Translations under genes and position numbers: made by a program | DNA from: Bacteroidia bacterium | GTDB taxonomy: Bacteria; Bacteroidota; Bacteroidia; JABDFU01 | Reading direction: 5' to 3' | Length of the DNA: 5,068 nucleotides | Assembly: GCA_020849195.1 (NCBI GenBank) | Contig: JADLGT010000354.1 | Location: forward strand, 1-5,068 | In this document: in pieces, positions 1-5,068 of the stretch | Numbering within the stretch: the first letter of the stretch is position 1 | How the letters are laid out: every line of letters begins with the position of its first letter | Notes under the pieces: generated by a model | What the model saw: the letters and a program-made list of their open reading frames with translations, nothing else | Databases searched by the model: none | What the model was told of the DNA's origin: nothing

Positions 1-754
1 CTTTGTGCAATTCTTTAAGGGCCATATCTTCGGGATAAAGCACCGCACTGGCAAAAGCATGGCACAGGCTTTCTTCATCTCTTTCAGAAATGTCATTAGG
101 AAATTTCAAAGTGTGATGAGCCAATTCGTGCAATGCAGTAAATCGCTTGCGAACAACATCTTCATTTTTGCTTTTATTTTGTTTAAGAACAATAACTTTA
201 ACACCGTTAATATCGGCTTTCAAACCGTCAAAACCTTCGGGGGCATCAATCTCAACAACCTTATATCCCTTATCTTCCAACATTTCAACGACATCAGGAA
301 TTGGGTCATAACCCAATTTCCATTTTTTTCTCAACTCCTTTGCCACTTCTTCTGCATCGTTGGCGTTACTAACAATTTTGTCATAAACAAAATACTCGTT
401 CTTATCCTTAAAATTAAGGACAGCTTCTAAATCCAGATAACGCTCAAACGCTTCTTTAACTTTTTCTTCGACAGCAATTTGTTCTCCTTTGGAAATTTTA
501 GATACAAATTTCCTATAGCTGATGTTCTTCAAATCAACTGCTATGCTCGGACTTGAAAAAAAGTAATCCACAGGTACTCTTAGGACATTTGACAACGCAA
601 TCAACAATTCACTGTCAGGTTTCATTTTCCCCTGTTCATATTTGTTGAGCGATTGTTTGCTAACTACATTCTTCAACCTGTCAGCTAAATCTTGTAGCGA
701 CATTCCAGCCATTTTTCGGGCTGACACCAATCTGTTTCCAAATATATTATTCAT
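1..754 (-). CDS. XRE-family HTH / ImmA-IrrE (M78) metallopeptidase fusion, C-terminus cut by window edge
   Basis: The reading frame starts at the ATG complementary to 752-754 and stays open for 251 codons to the window edge, so the C-terminus is missing. Residues about 5-66 form an XRE/Cro-type helix-turn-helix: RLVSARKMAGMS, then LADRL, a recognition-helix region around VSKQSLNKYEQG (residues 31-42), and the typical closing VPVDYFF. Residues about 130-251 are the ImmA/IrrE-like zinc peptidase domain. The HExxH motif is HELAH at 209-213, followed by EESLCHAFASAVLYP (227-241), where Glu227 or Glu228 is the likely third zinc ligand. Proteins of this architecture are regulators that combine DNA binding with a peptidase; relatives (ImmA, IrrE/PprI) cleave repressors during stress or mobile-element induction. 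Here both parts lie on one chain, so its target could be itself, a partner or another repressor. It is divergent from hppA, and its promoter is flanked by an inverted repeat that it may bind. Whether it belongs to a toxin-antitoxin-like pair cannot be seen because the downstream gene is outside the window. No Shine-Dalgarno precedes the start, as is usual in Bacteroidota. Confidence 0.93.
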   Translation of the reverse strand, partial: MNNIFGNRLVSARKMAGMSLQDLADRLKNVVSKQSLNKYEQGKMKPDSELLIALSNVLRVPVDYFFSSPSIAVDLKNISYRKFVSKISKGEQIAVEEKVKEAFERYLDLEAVLNFKDKNEYFVYDKIVSNANDAEEVAKELRKKWKLGYDPIPDVVEMLEDKGYKVVEIDAPEGFDGLKADINGVKVIVLKQNKSKNEDVVRKRFTALHELAHHTLKFPNDISERDEESLCHAFASAVLYPEDMALKELHK

Positions 755-783
755 ATTAACTTTATTTTAAAGCATTGCTAACT

Positions 784-819
784 GTTGACAAATATAAAAT
801 AATTTTACTAGTTGTCAAC
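784..819. promoter_or_regulatory. Inverted-repeat operator candidate overlapping the XRE/ImmA-IrrE promoter
   Basis: GTTGACAA at 784-791 and TTGTCAAC at 812-819 are perfect 8-bp inverted arms separated by 20 bp. Each arm contains its own small palindrome, TTGACAA (785-791) and TTGTCAA (812-818), extended to GTTG-T-CAAC at 811-819. The two centres are 27 bp apart. One copy covers the -33 element and the other the downstream edge of the -7 element of the minus-strand promoter. Such placement is typical of XRE-type autorepression, with a dimer bound at each site. The bound protein is inferred to be the adjacent HTH protein. Confidence 0.45.
789..818 (-). promoter_or_regulatory. Bacteroidota-type promoter for the XRE/ImmA-IrrE gene
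   Basis: Read on the minus strand, TTG (complement of 816-818) is followed by exactly 19 nt and then TATATTTG (complement of 789-796), with T as the next base. This matches the Bacteroidota primary sigma consensus of a -33 TTG element and a -7 TAnnTTTG(Y) element at the expected spacing. Transcription would begin near position 784, giving a short leader of about 30 nt before the ATG at 754. The match and the position are seen in the sequence; promoter activity is inferred. Confidence 0.6.
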
Positions 820-985
820 CAAAAGGTTTGAAAAAAGTTTTGAACTGTAAAAAATTCAACTTGGCAATCACATCAAATCAGCAGATGATTTACTGAAAAT
901 TTTAAGTAGCCTTATGAATTATTTTTTAACCAAACTCTTGCACTTGTAGCTTGAACCTGCCCGCATATTCCCAAATAATCTGCAC

Positions 986-1016
986 TTTCTGAATTAAAAT
1001 TAAATTGCTAAGTTTG
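986..1016 (+). promoter_or_regulatory. Candidate promoter for hppA
   Basis: TAAGTTTG at 1009-1016, followed by C, is a full match to the Bacteroidota -7 consensus TAnnTTTGY. The -33 region is weaker: TTTC at 986-989 lies 19 nt upstream in place of TTTG. Initiation would fall near 1020-1024, leaving a leader of about 65 nt. No ribosome-binding sequence is visible before the ATG at 1088; the leader is A/T-rich (GTTTTAAAAACACATC), as is common in this phylum. It is the only full TAnnTTTG match I found in the plus direction within 755-1087. The remainder of that 333-bp divergent spacer holds no convincing gene. Confidence 0.42.
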
Positions 1017-1087
1017 CAGCCAAATTTTTAAAAATCAACAAACTGATAGTCAACGCATTTGAATAAAAATTGTTTTAAAAACACATC

Positions 1088-3811
1088 ATGAACAACACCA
1101 TCATTTATTTAGTACCGGCCTTTGGAATAGTAGGTTTATTAGTAATGGCAATAAAATCTGTTTGGGTTAACAAACAGGAAGCAGGCGATGCCAACATGCA
1201 AGAGCTTTCAGGGCATATTGCAAAGGGCGCAATCGCTTTTCTTAAAGCCGAATGGAAAACACTCAGCTATTTTGCAATTTTAGCAGCCATACTATTAGCA
1301 TGGTCGGGAACCGCTCAGGGAACTCCCGAACATCCAATACACTCTTCGCCTATTATAGCAATTTCGTTTTTAATCGGAGCTTTCTTTTCGGCAGCTGCAG
1401 GCTATGTAGGAATGAAAATTGCTACAAAGGCCAACGTACGCACCACACACGCCGCACGCACTTCTCTTGCACAGGCATTAAAAGTATCGTTTACCGGTGG
1501 AAGCGTTATGGGGCTTGGCGTTGCAGGTCTTGCTGTATTTGGGCTTGGCTCATTGTTTATTGTCTTTTACAAAATGTTTGTGCCGGCCGGCGATGCAATT
1601 ACCGGCGATGGAATGAAAAAAGCAATTGAAGTATTGGCCGGATTTTCGCTTGGTGCGGAAAGCATTGCTTTATTTGCCCGCGTTGGAGGCGGTATTTACA
1701 CCAAAGCCGCTGATGTAGGAGCCGACCTTGTTGGTAAAGTAGAAGCCGGAATTCCGGAAGATGATGTACGCAACCCTGCTACTATTGCCGATAACGTGGG
1801 CGATAACGTGGGCGACGTTGCGGGCATGGGTGCCGATTTATTTGGTTCGTATGTTGCAACAATGCTTGCAACAATGGTGCTCGGACAAGAGATTGACGCA
1901 TCTGCCGATAAATTCGGTGGCCTCTCCCCTATCCTTCTGCCAATGGTTATTGCCGGGCTCGGAATTGTTTTCTCGATTGTAGGAACTTTTTTTGTTCGTA
2001 TTTCAAAAGAAACCGACAGTGTGCAAAACGCACTGAATATGGGTAATTGGTCATCTATCATTTTCACGGGCATTGCAAGCTTCTTCCTTGTAAAATGGAT
2101 GTTGCCCGAACAACTTGTTATTCGTGGCTTTTCGTTTACCTCTATGGATGTATTTTGGTCGATTGTAGTGGGATTAATTGTAGGCACACTGATGAGTATC
2201 ATCACCGAATATTATACGGCCATGGGCAAACGCCCCGTTAATTCAATCGTTCAACGATCGTCAACCGGTCACGCCACAAATATTATCGGAGGCCTTGCCG
2301 TTGGAATGGAATCGACTGTAATGCCAATTATTGTGTTGGCAGCCGGCATCATCATGTCATACTACTTTGCAGGATTATATGGCGTTTCCATTGCAGCAGC
2401 CGGAATGATGGCAACCACCGCTATGCAATTAGCCATTGATGCATTCGGGCCAATTGCCGACAACGCCGGAGGTATTGCCGAAATGAGCGGACTTCCAAAA
2501 GAAGTGCGTCAACGTACCGACAATTTAGATGCAGTAGGAAACACAACCGCTGCTACCGGTAAAGGTTTTGCCATTGCTTCAGCCGCATTAACCTCACTCG
2601 CTTTGTTTGCCGCATTTGTTGGCATAGCCGGAATTTCACACATCGATATTTACAAGGCTCCTGTGCTTGCAGGTTTATTTATCGGAGGAATGATTCCATT
2701 TATATTTTCGTCGCTTGCCATTGCAGCCGTAGGTCGAGCAGCTATGGCAATGGTACAAGAAGTACGCCGGCAGTTTAAAGAAATTCCGGGAATAATGGAA
2801 TACAAAGCAAAACCCGAGTATGAAAAATGTGTAGCTATTTCTACTACTGCTTCCATTAAAGAAATGATTGCTCCCGGTGCTATTGCACTGCTTGTTCCCG
2901 TACTTGTCGGTTTTACTTTTGGTCCCGAAGTATTGGGCGGAGTGCTTGCCGGCGTTACCGTATCGGGTGTGCTAATGGGAATGTTTCAAAGCAATGCAGG
3001 AGGAGCTTGGGACAATGCAAAAAAATCATTTGAAAAAGGAATAGATATTAACGGACAAATTTATTATAAAGGTTCCGACCCCCACAAAGCATCGGTAACC
3101 GGCGACACCGTTGGCGATCCTTTTAAAGACACATCAGGTCCTTCAATGAACATACTTATTAAATTAATGAGTATTGTATCGTTAGTTATTGCACCACACA
3201 TAGCAACAACAGAAACAGATAACAACACAAGTAACGCCACAAGCACAGCCACTGTGGCTCTAACCGATACTGTAAAGGTTGTTTCGTCCGACATGAGTGT
3301 TTTAAACGGAATTTTTGTTATTGATGCCGAACATGCCTCAGTTGAATATGGCATTCGCCATTTCTTATCTACTTCAAAAGGCTTTATGGTTGTGGATACC
3401 GGCTACATAAAAACAACAGGAGATATTACAACTTCAGAAATAAATGTGGAGCTCGACGTTAAAAGTATTTCGTCGGGAGTGAAATCCAGAAACGAACACC
3501 TGTTGGAAAATAAATATTTTGCAGCCGACTCTTTTCCAAAAATTACTTTCAAATCAACTTCTATTGGAAACGCTACAGACCGCCAATACAAGTATCTTGC
3601 GGCAGGCAACCTCAGTATTAAAGGGGTAAGCGTTTCAACAAATATTTTGTTTAACTACCTCGGAGAATTTACCACCAAAGAAGGCGATAAGGTTTACTCA
3701 TTTGAAGGAAAGGCAAAAATTAATCGAAACGAGTTTGGTATAGCAAAAGGAAGTTCTGTATTGGGAGAGGAAGTTGAAATTAATTTTTCGATTGATACCT
3801 ATAAACAATAG
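1088..3811 (+). CDS. hppA: K+-stimulated membrane pyrophosphatase (ion pump) with fused C-terminal YceI-like domain
   Basis: The 907-residue protein hydrolyses PPi at the cytoplasmic face of the inner membrane and pumps ions outward. Residues 1-706 are a complete membrane pyrophosphatase (16 helices in the family). The start fits the usual N-terminus: TM1 at about 3-24, then KQEAGD and FLKAEW. Catalytic motifs are present: [20 protein letters not shown] (198-217), EDDVRNP (224-230; usual Pro replaced by Val227), DNVGDNVGD (235-243), the Asp458-Asp481 segment, and [15 protein letters not shown] (672-686) with Lys692. Ala488 and Gly491 in [10 protein letters not shown] are the K+-dependent signature. 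Helix 6 reads DLFGSYVA (250-257) with no Glu at either usual site, while helix 5 has Glu191 in GAESIALF. This is the arrangement of F. johnsoniae-type H+-PPases, so H+ transport is inferred. After TM16 (about 686-706) comes a Thr/Ser/Asn-rich linker (707-735), then a YceI domain (about 737-907): [23 protein letters not shown] (801-806), [14 protein letters not shown] and INRNEFGI. The frame is uninterrupted across the junction. Expected YceI location is periplasmic. Two identical 12-bp units at 1790-1813 merely encode the DNVG repeat. Confidence 0.96.
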   Translation: MNNTIIYLVPAFGIVGLLVMAIKSVWVNKQEAGDANMQELSGHIAKGAIAFLKAEWKTLSYFAILAAILLAWSGTAQGTPEHPIHSSPIIAISFLIGAFFSAAAGYVGMKIATKANVRTTHAARTSLAQALKVSFTGGSVMGLGVAGLAVFGLGSLFIVFYKMFVPAGDAITGDGMKKAIEVLAGFSLGAESIALFARVGGGIYTKAADVGADLVGKVEAGIPEDDVRNPATIADNVGDNVGDVAGMGADLFGSYVATMLATMVLGQEIDASADKFGGLSPILLPMVIAGLGIVFSIVGTFFVRISKETDSVQNALNMGNWSSIIFTGIASFFLVKWMLPEQLVIRGFSFTSMDVFWSIVVGLIVGTLMSIITEYYTAMGKRPVNSIVQRSSTGHATNIIGGLAVGMESTVMPIIVLAAGIIMSYYFAGLYGVSIAAAGMMATTAMQLAIDAFGPIADNAGGIAEMSGLPKEVRQRTDNLDAVGNTTAATGKGFAIASAALTSLALFAAFVGIAGISHIDIYKAPVLAGLFIGGMIPFIFSSLAIAAVGRAAMAMVQEVRRQFKEIPGIMEYKAKPEYEKCVAISTTASIKEMIAPGAIALLVPVLVGFTFGPEVLGGVLAGVTVSGVLMGMFQSNAGGAWDNAKKSFEKGIDINGQIYYKGSDPHKASVTGDTVGDPFKDTSGPSMNILIKLMSIVSLVIAPHIATTETDNNTSNATSTATVALTDTVKVVSSDMSVLNGIFVIDAEHASVEYGIRHFLSTSKGFMVVDTGYIKTTGDITTSEINVELDVKSISSGVKSRNEHLLENKYFAADSFPKITFKSTSIGNATDRQYKYLAAGNLSIKGVSVSTNILFNYLGEFTTKEGDKVYSFEGKAKINRNEFGIAKGSSVLGEEVEINFSIDTYKQ

Positions 3812-3844
3812 TATCCTGTTGTTGAAAGAAAAAACAACTAAAAT

Positions 3845-4255
3845 ATGCCTAACAAAATAACGGTAACGTCAACAATAAAATCAGACCCCGCAAAAGTTTG
3901 GGATTACTACACTAACCCAACACATATTGTAAATTGGAATTTTGCCGACCCTAGTTGGCATTGCCCAACCGCTACTAACGACATGAGAATTGGCGGAGTT
4001 TACAAAGCAAGAATGGAAGCCAAAGACGGAAGTTTTGGATTCGACTTCGAAACAAAATATACCGAAATAACTCACGGAAAACAATTTACTTACGAGTTTG
4101 GAGGGCGTACTGCAACCGTGCGGTTTGAAAATTTGGGCAAACAGACTGAAGTTATTGTAACATTTGACCCTGAAACGGAAAACCCTATTGAAATGCAAAA
4201 AGCCGGATGGCAAGCAATTCTCAATAATTTTAAAAATTATGTGGAAGCAAACTAA
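3845..4255 (+). CDS. SRPBCC / AHSA1-like small ligand-binding-fold protein
   Basis: A complete 136-residue protein with the START-like (Bet v1) helix-grip layout. It has an N-terminal strand ITVTSTIKS and helix PAKVWDYYTNPTHIVNW (15-31), the conserved segment DPSWHCP (35-41), a GG turn at 50-51, MEAKDGS (57-63) and GFDF (65-68) leading into the beta sheet, then FGGR (85-88). A long C-terminal helix begins around GWQAILNNFKNYVE (121-134). These features match the SRPBCC-domain proteins similar to the Hsp90-activator AHSA1 C-terminal domain, which bind small hydrophobic ligands in a central cavity; the individual role is unknown for most. There is no signal peptide, so it should be cytosolic. 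The ATG lies 33 bp after the hppA stop with no terminator in between, which suggests co-transcription with hppA. No Shine-Dalgarno is visible; the ATG is preceded by AACAACTAAAAT. Function in relation to the pump cannot be inferred from sequence. Confidence 0.9.
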   Translation: MPNKITVTSTIKSDPAKVWDYYTNPTHIVNWNFADPSWHCPTATNDMRIGGVYKARMEAKDGSFGFDFETKYTEITHGKQFTYEFGGRTATVRFENLGKQTEVIVTFDPETENPIEMQKAGWQAILNNFKNYVEAN

Positions 4256-4319
4256 TTAAGAGTATCGAAATGTTATTGATTGCTCTCTACAAGAACACAA
4301 AAAAATAAAATTCGGGTGA

Positions 4320-4371
4320 AACACCCATGATGCCTACGGTATCACAAACACAAATGAATATCATGGGTGTT
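4320..4371 (+). repeat. Perfect 12-bp inverted repeat in the leader of the VOC gene
   Basis: AACACCCATGAT at 4320-4331 and ATCATGGGTGTT at 4360-4371 are exact reverse complements separated by 28 nt. In RNA they would form a stable 12-bp stem upstream of the VOC start. The left arm's CACCC (4322-4326) can instead pair with GGGTG at 4314-4318 across a 3-nt AAA loop, so two hairpins are mutually exclusive. No U-tract follows, so it is not a canonical terminator. It may be a regulatory leader structure, an mRNA-processing site or a repeat-element remnant. Confidence 0.5.
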
Positions 4372-4372
4372 C

Positions 4373-4391
4373 CCTGTCTGCAACAGGCAGG
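4373..4391 (+). repeat. GC-rich REP-like palindrome (hairpin) between SRPBCC and VOC genes
   Basis: CCTGTCTG (4373-4380), a CAA loop and CAGGCAGG (4384-4391) form an 8-bp stem with a single G-U pair. It stands out as GC-rich in an otherwise A/T-rich spacer and starts one base after the larger inverted repeat ends. The size and composition resemble short repetitive extragenic palindromes. Whether it is repeated elsewhere in the genome cannot be seen from this window. Confidence 0.4.
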
Positions 4392-4428
4392 CATCCGACA
4401 ATCAGAAAATAAAAAATATATACGGATG
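4392..4428 (+). promoter_or_regulatory. Possible start-codon-sequestering stem before the VOC gene
   Basis: CATCCG (4392-4397) is the exact reverse complement of CGGATG (4423-4428), the latter containing the VOC start codon. The loop is 25 nt, A/T-rich and unstructured. With the two upstream hairpins this gives three contiguous helices from 4320 to the start codon. The pairing is seen in the sequence; an effect on translation is only inferred, and a 6-bp match can arise by chance. Confidence 0.28.
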
Positions 4429-4848
4429 AAACAAAAACTGAACTTAATAACACTTGGCGTAGAAAATTTTCAGAAATCGTTAGCCTTTTACGAAAGTGGG
4501 TTTGGATGGAAAAAATCCGACAAAAGTTTGGACGGTTTAGCTTTGTTTGATTTGGGTGGAATTATTTTAGCCCTGCATCCAAGAAACGAACTTGCTAAGG
4601 ATGTAACATTAGCCTATCAACCAACAACATTTTCCGGACTTACAATTTCACACAACACAAAATCAGAAAAGGAAGTAAACGATATTTTAGAAAAAGTAGA
4701 AAAGCTAGGGGCAACAATTGTAAAACCTGCACAAAAGGTTTATTGGGGCGGTTACAGCGGATACTTCAAAGATCTTGATGGGCATTTGTTTGAAGTTGCA
4801 TACAACCCGTTTTGGGGGCTCGACGAAAATGGAAATATTAAATTATAA
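4426..4848 (+). CDS. VOC-superfamily (glyoxalase / extradiol dioxygenase fold) protein
   Basis: A 140-residue protein with two beta-alpha-beta-beta-beta modules. The first runs LNLITLGVENFQKSLAFYE (5-23), GFGWKK, LALFDLGGIILALHP (38-52). The second runs FSGLTISHN (69-77), SEKEVNDILEKVEKLGATIVKP (80-101), then GGYSGYFKDLDGHLFEVAYNP (108-128) with WG (130-131). This C-terminal signature is typical of glyoxalase/bleomycin-resistance family members, and Glu123 is the usual second-module metal ligand. The first-module ligand position, commonly His or Glu in strand 1, is Thr9 or thereabouts here, so metal-dependent catalysis is not assured. ATG 4426 is chosen because homologous sequence begins immediately after it. 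The frame stays open upstream to an ATG at 4327, but that 33-residue extension lies in the hairpin region and has no domain character. The protein is predicted cytosolic; substrate unknown. The gene sits 170 bp after the SRPBCC gene with no clear TAnnTTTG promoter between, so it may be read through from upstream. Confidence 0.91.
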   Translation: MKQKLNLITLGVENFQKSLAFYESGFGWKKSDKSLDGLALFDLGGIILALHPRNELAKDVTLAYQPTTFSGLTISHNTKSEKEVNDILEKVEKLGATIVKPAQKVYWGGYSGYFKDLDGHLFEVAYNPFWGLDENGNIKL

Positions 4849-4992
4849 GAACCCTGCTAAAGAGTAATTCATTCGCCAAAATTTTGCAATTGAAATTTCA
4901 AAATTTTCTGTAAGCCCGACGATTCGCTGTTCATCGGAATTAAGCCCGATAACAAAACTAAAATCCAAGCCAATTTGCGTTTTACATTGCAT
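4843..4992 (-). CDS. Doubtful 49-codon ORF, unrecognised
   Basis: On the minus strand an ATG complementary to 4990-4992 opens a 49-codon frame (starting MQCKTQIGLDFSFVIGLNSD, ending YSLAGFL) that stops at 4843-4845 and overlaps the VOC 3' end by 6 bp. The composition is mixed and protein-like, not low-complexity. I do not recognise a family, see no promoter of the TAnnTTTG type and no ribosome-binding sequence. An in-frame TAA lies five codons before the ATG, and the same frame is open from there to the window edge. It could be a small gene, a decayed remnant of a longer one, or a chance frame. Confidence 0.2.
   Translation of the reverse strand: MQCKTQIGLDFSFVIGLNSDEQRIVGLTENFEISIAKFWRMNYSLAGFL
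4878..4907. repeat. AT-rich nested palindromes after the VOC gene (possible weak terminator)
   Basis: AAAATTTTG (4878-4886) and CAAAATTTT (4899-4907) are exact 9-bp inverted arms around a 12-nt loop. Inside and overlapping them is another perfect palindrome, TTGAAATTTCAA (4890-4901). The position about 30 bp past the VOC stop suits a transcript-end hairpin, but the stem is almost entirely A/T and is not followed by a long T-tract on the plus strand. Confidence 0.3.
4911..4950. repeat. 9-bp direct repeat TAAGCCCGA, 30 bp apart, with small hairpin
   Basis: TAAGCCCGA occurs at 4911-4919 and 4941-4949, exactly 30 bp apart. Between them ATCGG (4933-4937) can pair with CCGAT (4946-4950). The rest of the 4849-5068 segment is A/T-rich with a small TTAAC-TCCG-GTTAA inverted repeat near 5004-5017 and no supported gene at the right edge. 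The role of these repeats is unknown. Confidence 0.3.
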
Positions 4993-5068
4993 TTCTAACA
5001 CAAGTTAACTCCGGTTAATATATATTATACCAATTGCCAAGAGTTTAAAAATTAGAAAAACGGCTCTA

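Noticed and set aside
5..430. Open plus-strand frame of 141 codons
   Set aside because: It is antisense to the XRE/ImmA-IrrE gene, whose minus-strand frame contains HTH and HELAH motifs; the plus-strand translation is Phe/Asn/Ile-rich with no domain.
875..891. Small inverted repeat AAATCA/TGATTT in the divergent spacer
   Set aside because: A 6-bp, A/T-rich stem not aligned with either candidate promoter; expected by chance in such sequence.
914..949. Eleven-codon frame starting at ATG 914 as an hppA leader peptide
   Set aside because: It lies upstream of the candidate hppA promoter and has no ribosome-binding sequence or attenuator structure.
1790..1813. Tandem 12-bp duplication in hppA
   Set aside because: It encodes the family-wide DNVGDNVG metal-binding motif and reflects protein constraint with identical codon choice.
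1696..2205. Long minus-strand frame within hppA
   Set aside because: It is opposite highly conserved pyrophosphatase motifs, and its Pro/Ser/Thr/Ile-rich translation is a shadow of those codons. The other short frames inside hppA and in the SRPBCC gene are rejected for the same reason.
3293..3811. Separate YceI gene starting at ATG 3293
   Set aside because: The frame is continuous with hppA, there is no stop or spacer before it, and a protein starting there would lack the signal peptide that free YceI proteins use.
3818..3838. Hairpin GTTGTT/AACAAC between hppA and the SRPBCC gene as a terminator
   Set aside because: The stem is 6 bp and A/T-rich with a 9-nt loop and no T-tract; it is too weak to call, and the 33-bp spacing favours co-transcription.
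4327..4425. Upstream start for the VOC protein adding 33 residues
   Set aside because: The extension overlaps the inverted repeat and palindrome, has no domain character, and the VOC fold begins just after ATG 4426.

Overview
The window looks like chromosomal DNA of a Bacteroidota member, probably a Flavobacteriia/Cytophagia/Bacteroidia-type lineage. The reasons are AT-rich spacers, genes without Shine-Dalgarno sequences, upstream motifs that fit the Bacteroidota promoter TTG-N19-TAnnTTTG, and a membrane pyrophosphatase that fits the Flavobacterium johnsoniae-type proton pumps. This taxonomic placement is inferred from sequence character only.

Layout. (1) 1-754, minus strand: 5' part of a gene for an XRE helix-turn-helix protein fused to an ImmA/IrrE (M78) zinc peptidase domain. 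It runs off the left edge. (2) 755-1087: divergent intergenic region. A near-consensus promoter for the peptidase gene is straddled by an 8-bp inverted repeat GTTGACAA/TTGTCAAC, a likely autoregulatory operator, and a candidate promoter faces hppA. (3) 1088-3811, plus strand: hppA, a membrane-bound pyrophosphatase whose single reading frame continues through a Thr/Ser/Asn-rich linker into a complete YceI-like lipid-binding domain. (4) 3845-4255: small SRPBCC/AHSA1-like protein, 33 bp downstream and probably co-transcribed. (5) 4256-4425: leader of the next gene with a dense set of hairpins, including a perfect 12-bp inverted repeat, a GC-rich REP-like palindrome and a stem that would cover the start codon. 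(6) 4426-4848: VOC (glyoxalase/dioxygenase-fold) protein. (7) 4849-5068: AT-rich palindromes, a short direct repeat and a doubtful 49-codon reading frame on the minus strand.

How the parts relate. The most notable object is the HppA-YceI fusion. Membrane pyrophosphatases have both termini on the outer side of the membrane, and YceI proteins normally act in the periplasm and bind isoprenoid or fatty-acyl ligands. The fusion therefore puts the lipid-binding domain in the right compartment without its own signal peptide, tied to a PPi-driven ion pump. The pump carries the Ala/Gly pair of K+-dependent enzymes and has its key glutamate in helix 5 rather than helix 6, which predicts K+-stimulated H+ pumping. 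The SRPBCC and VOC genes are small ligand-binding-fold proteins with no assignable substrate. Their link to PPi metabolism is positional only.
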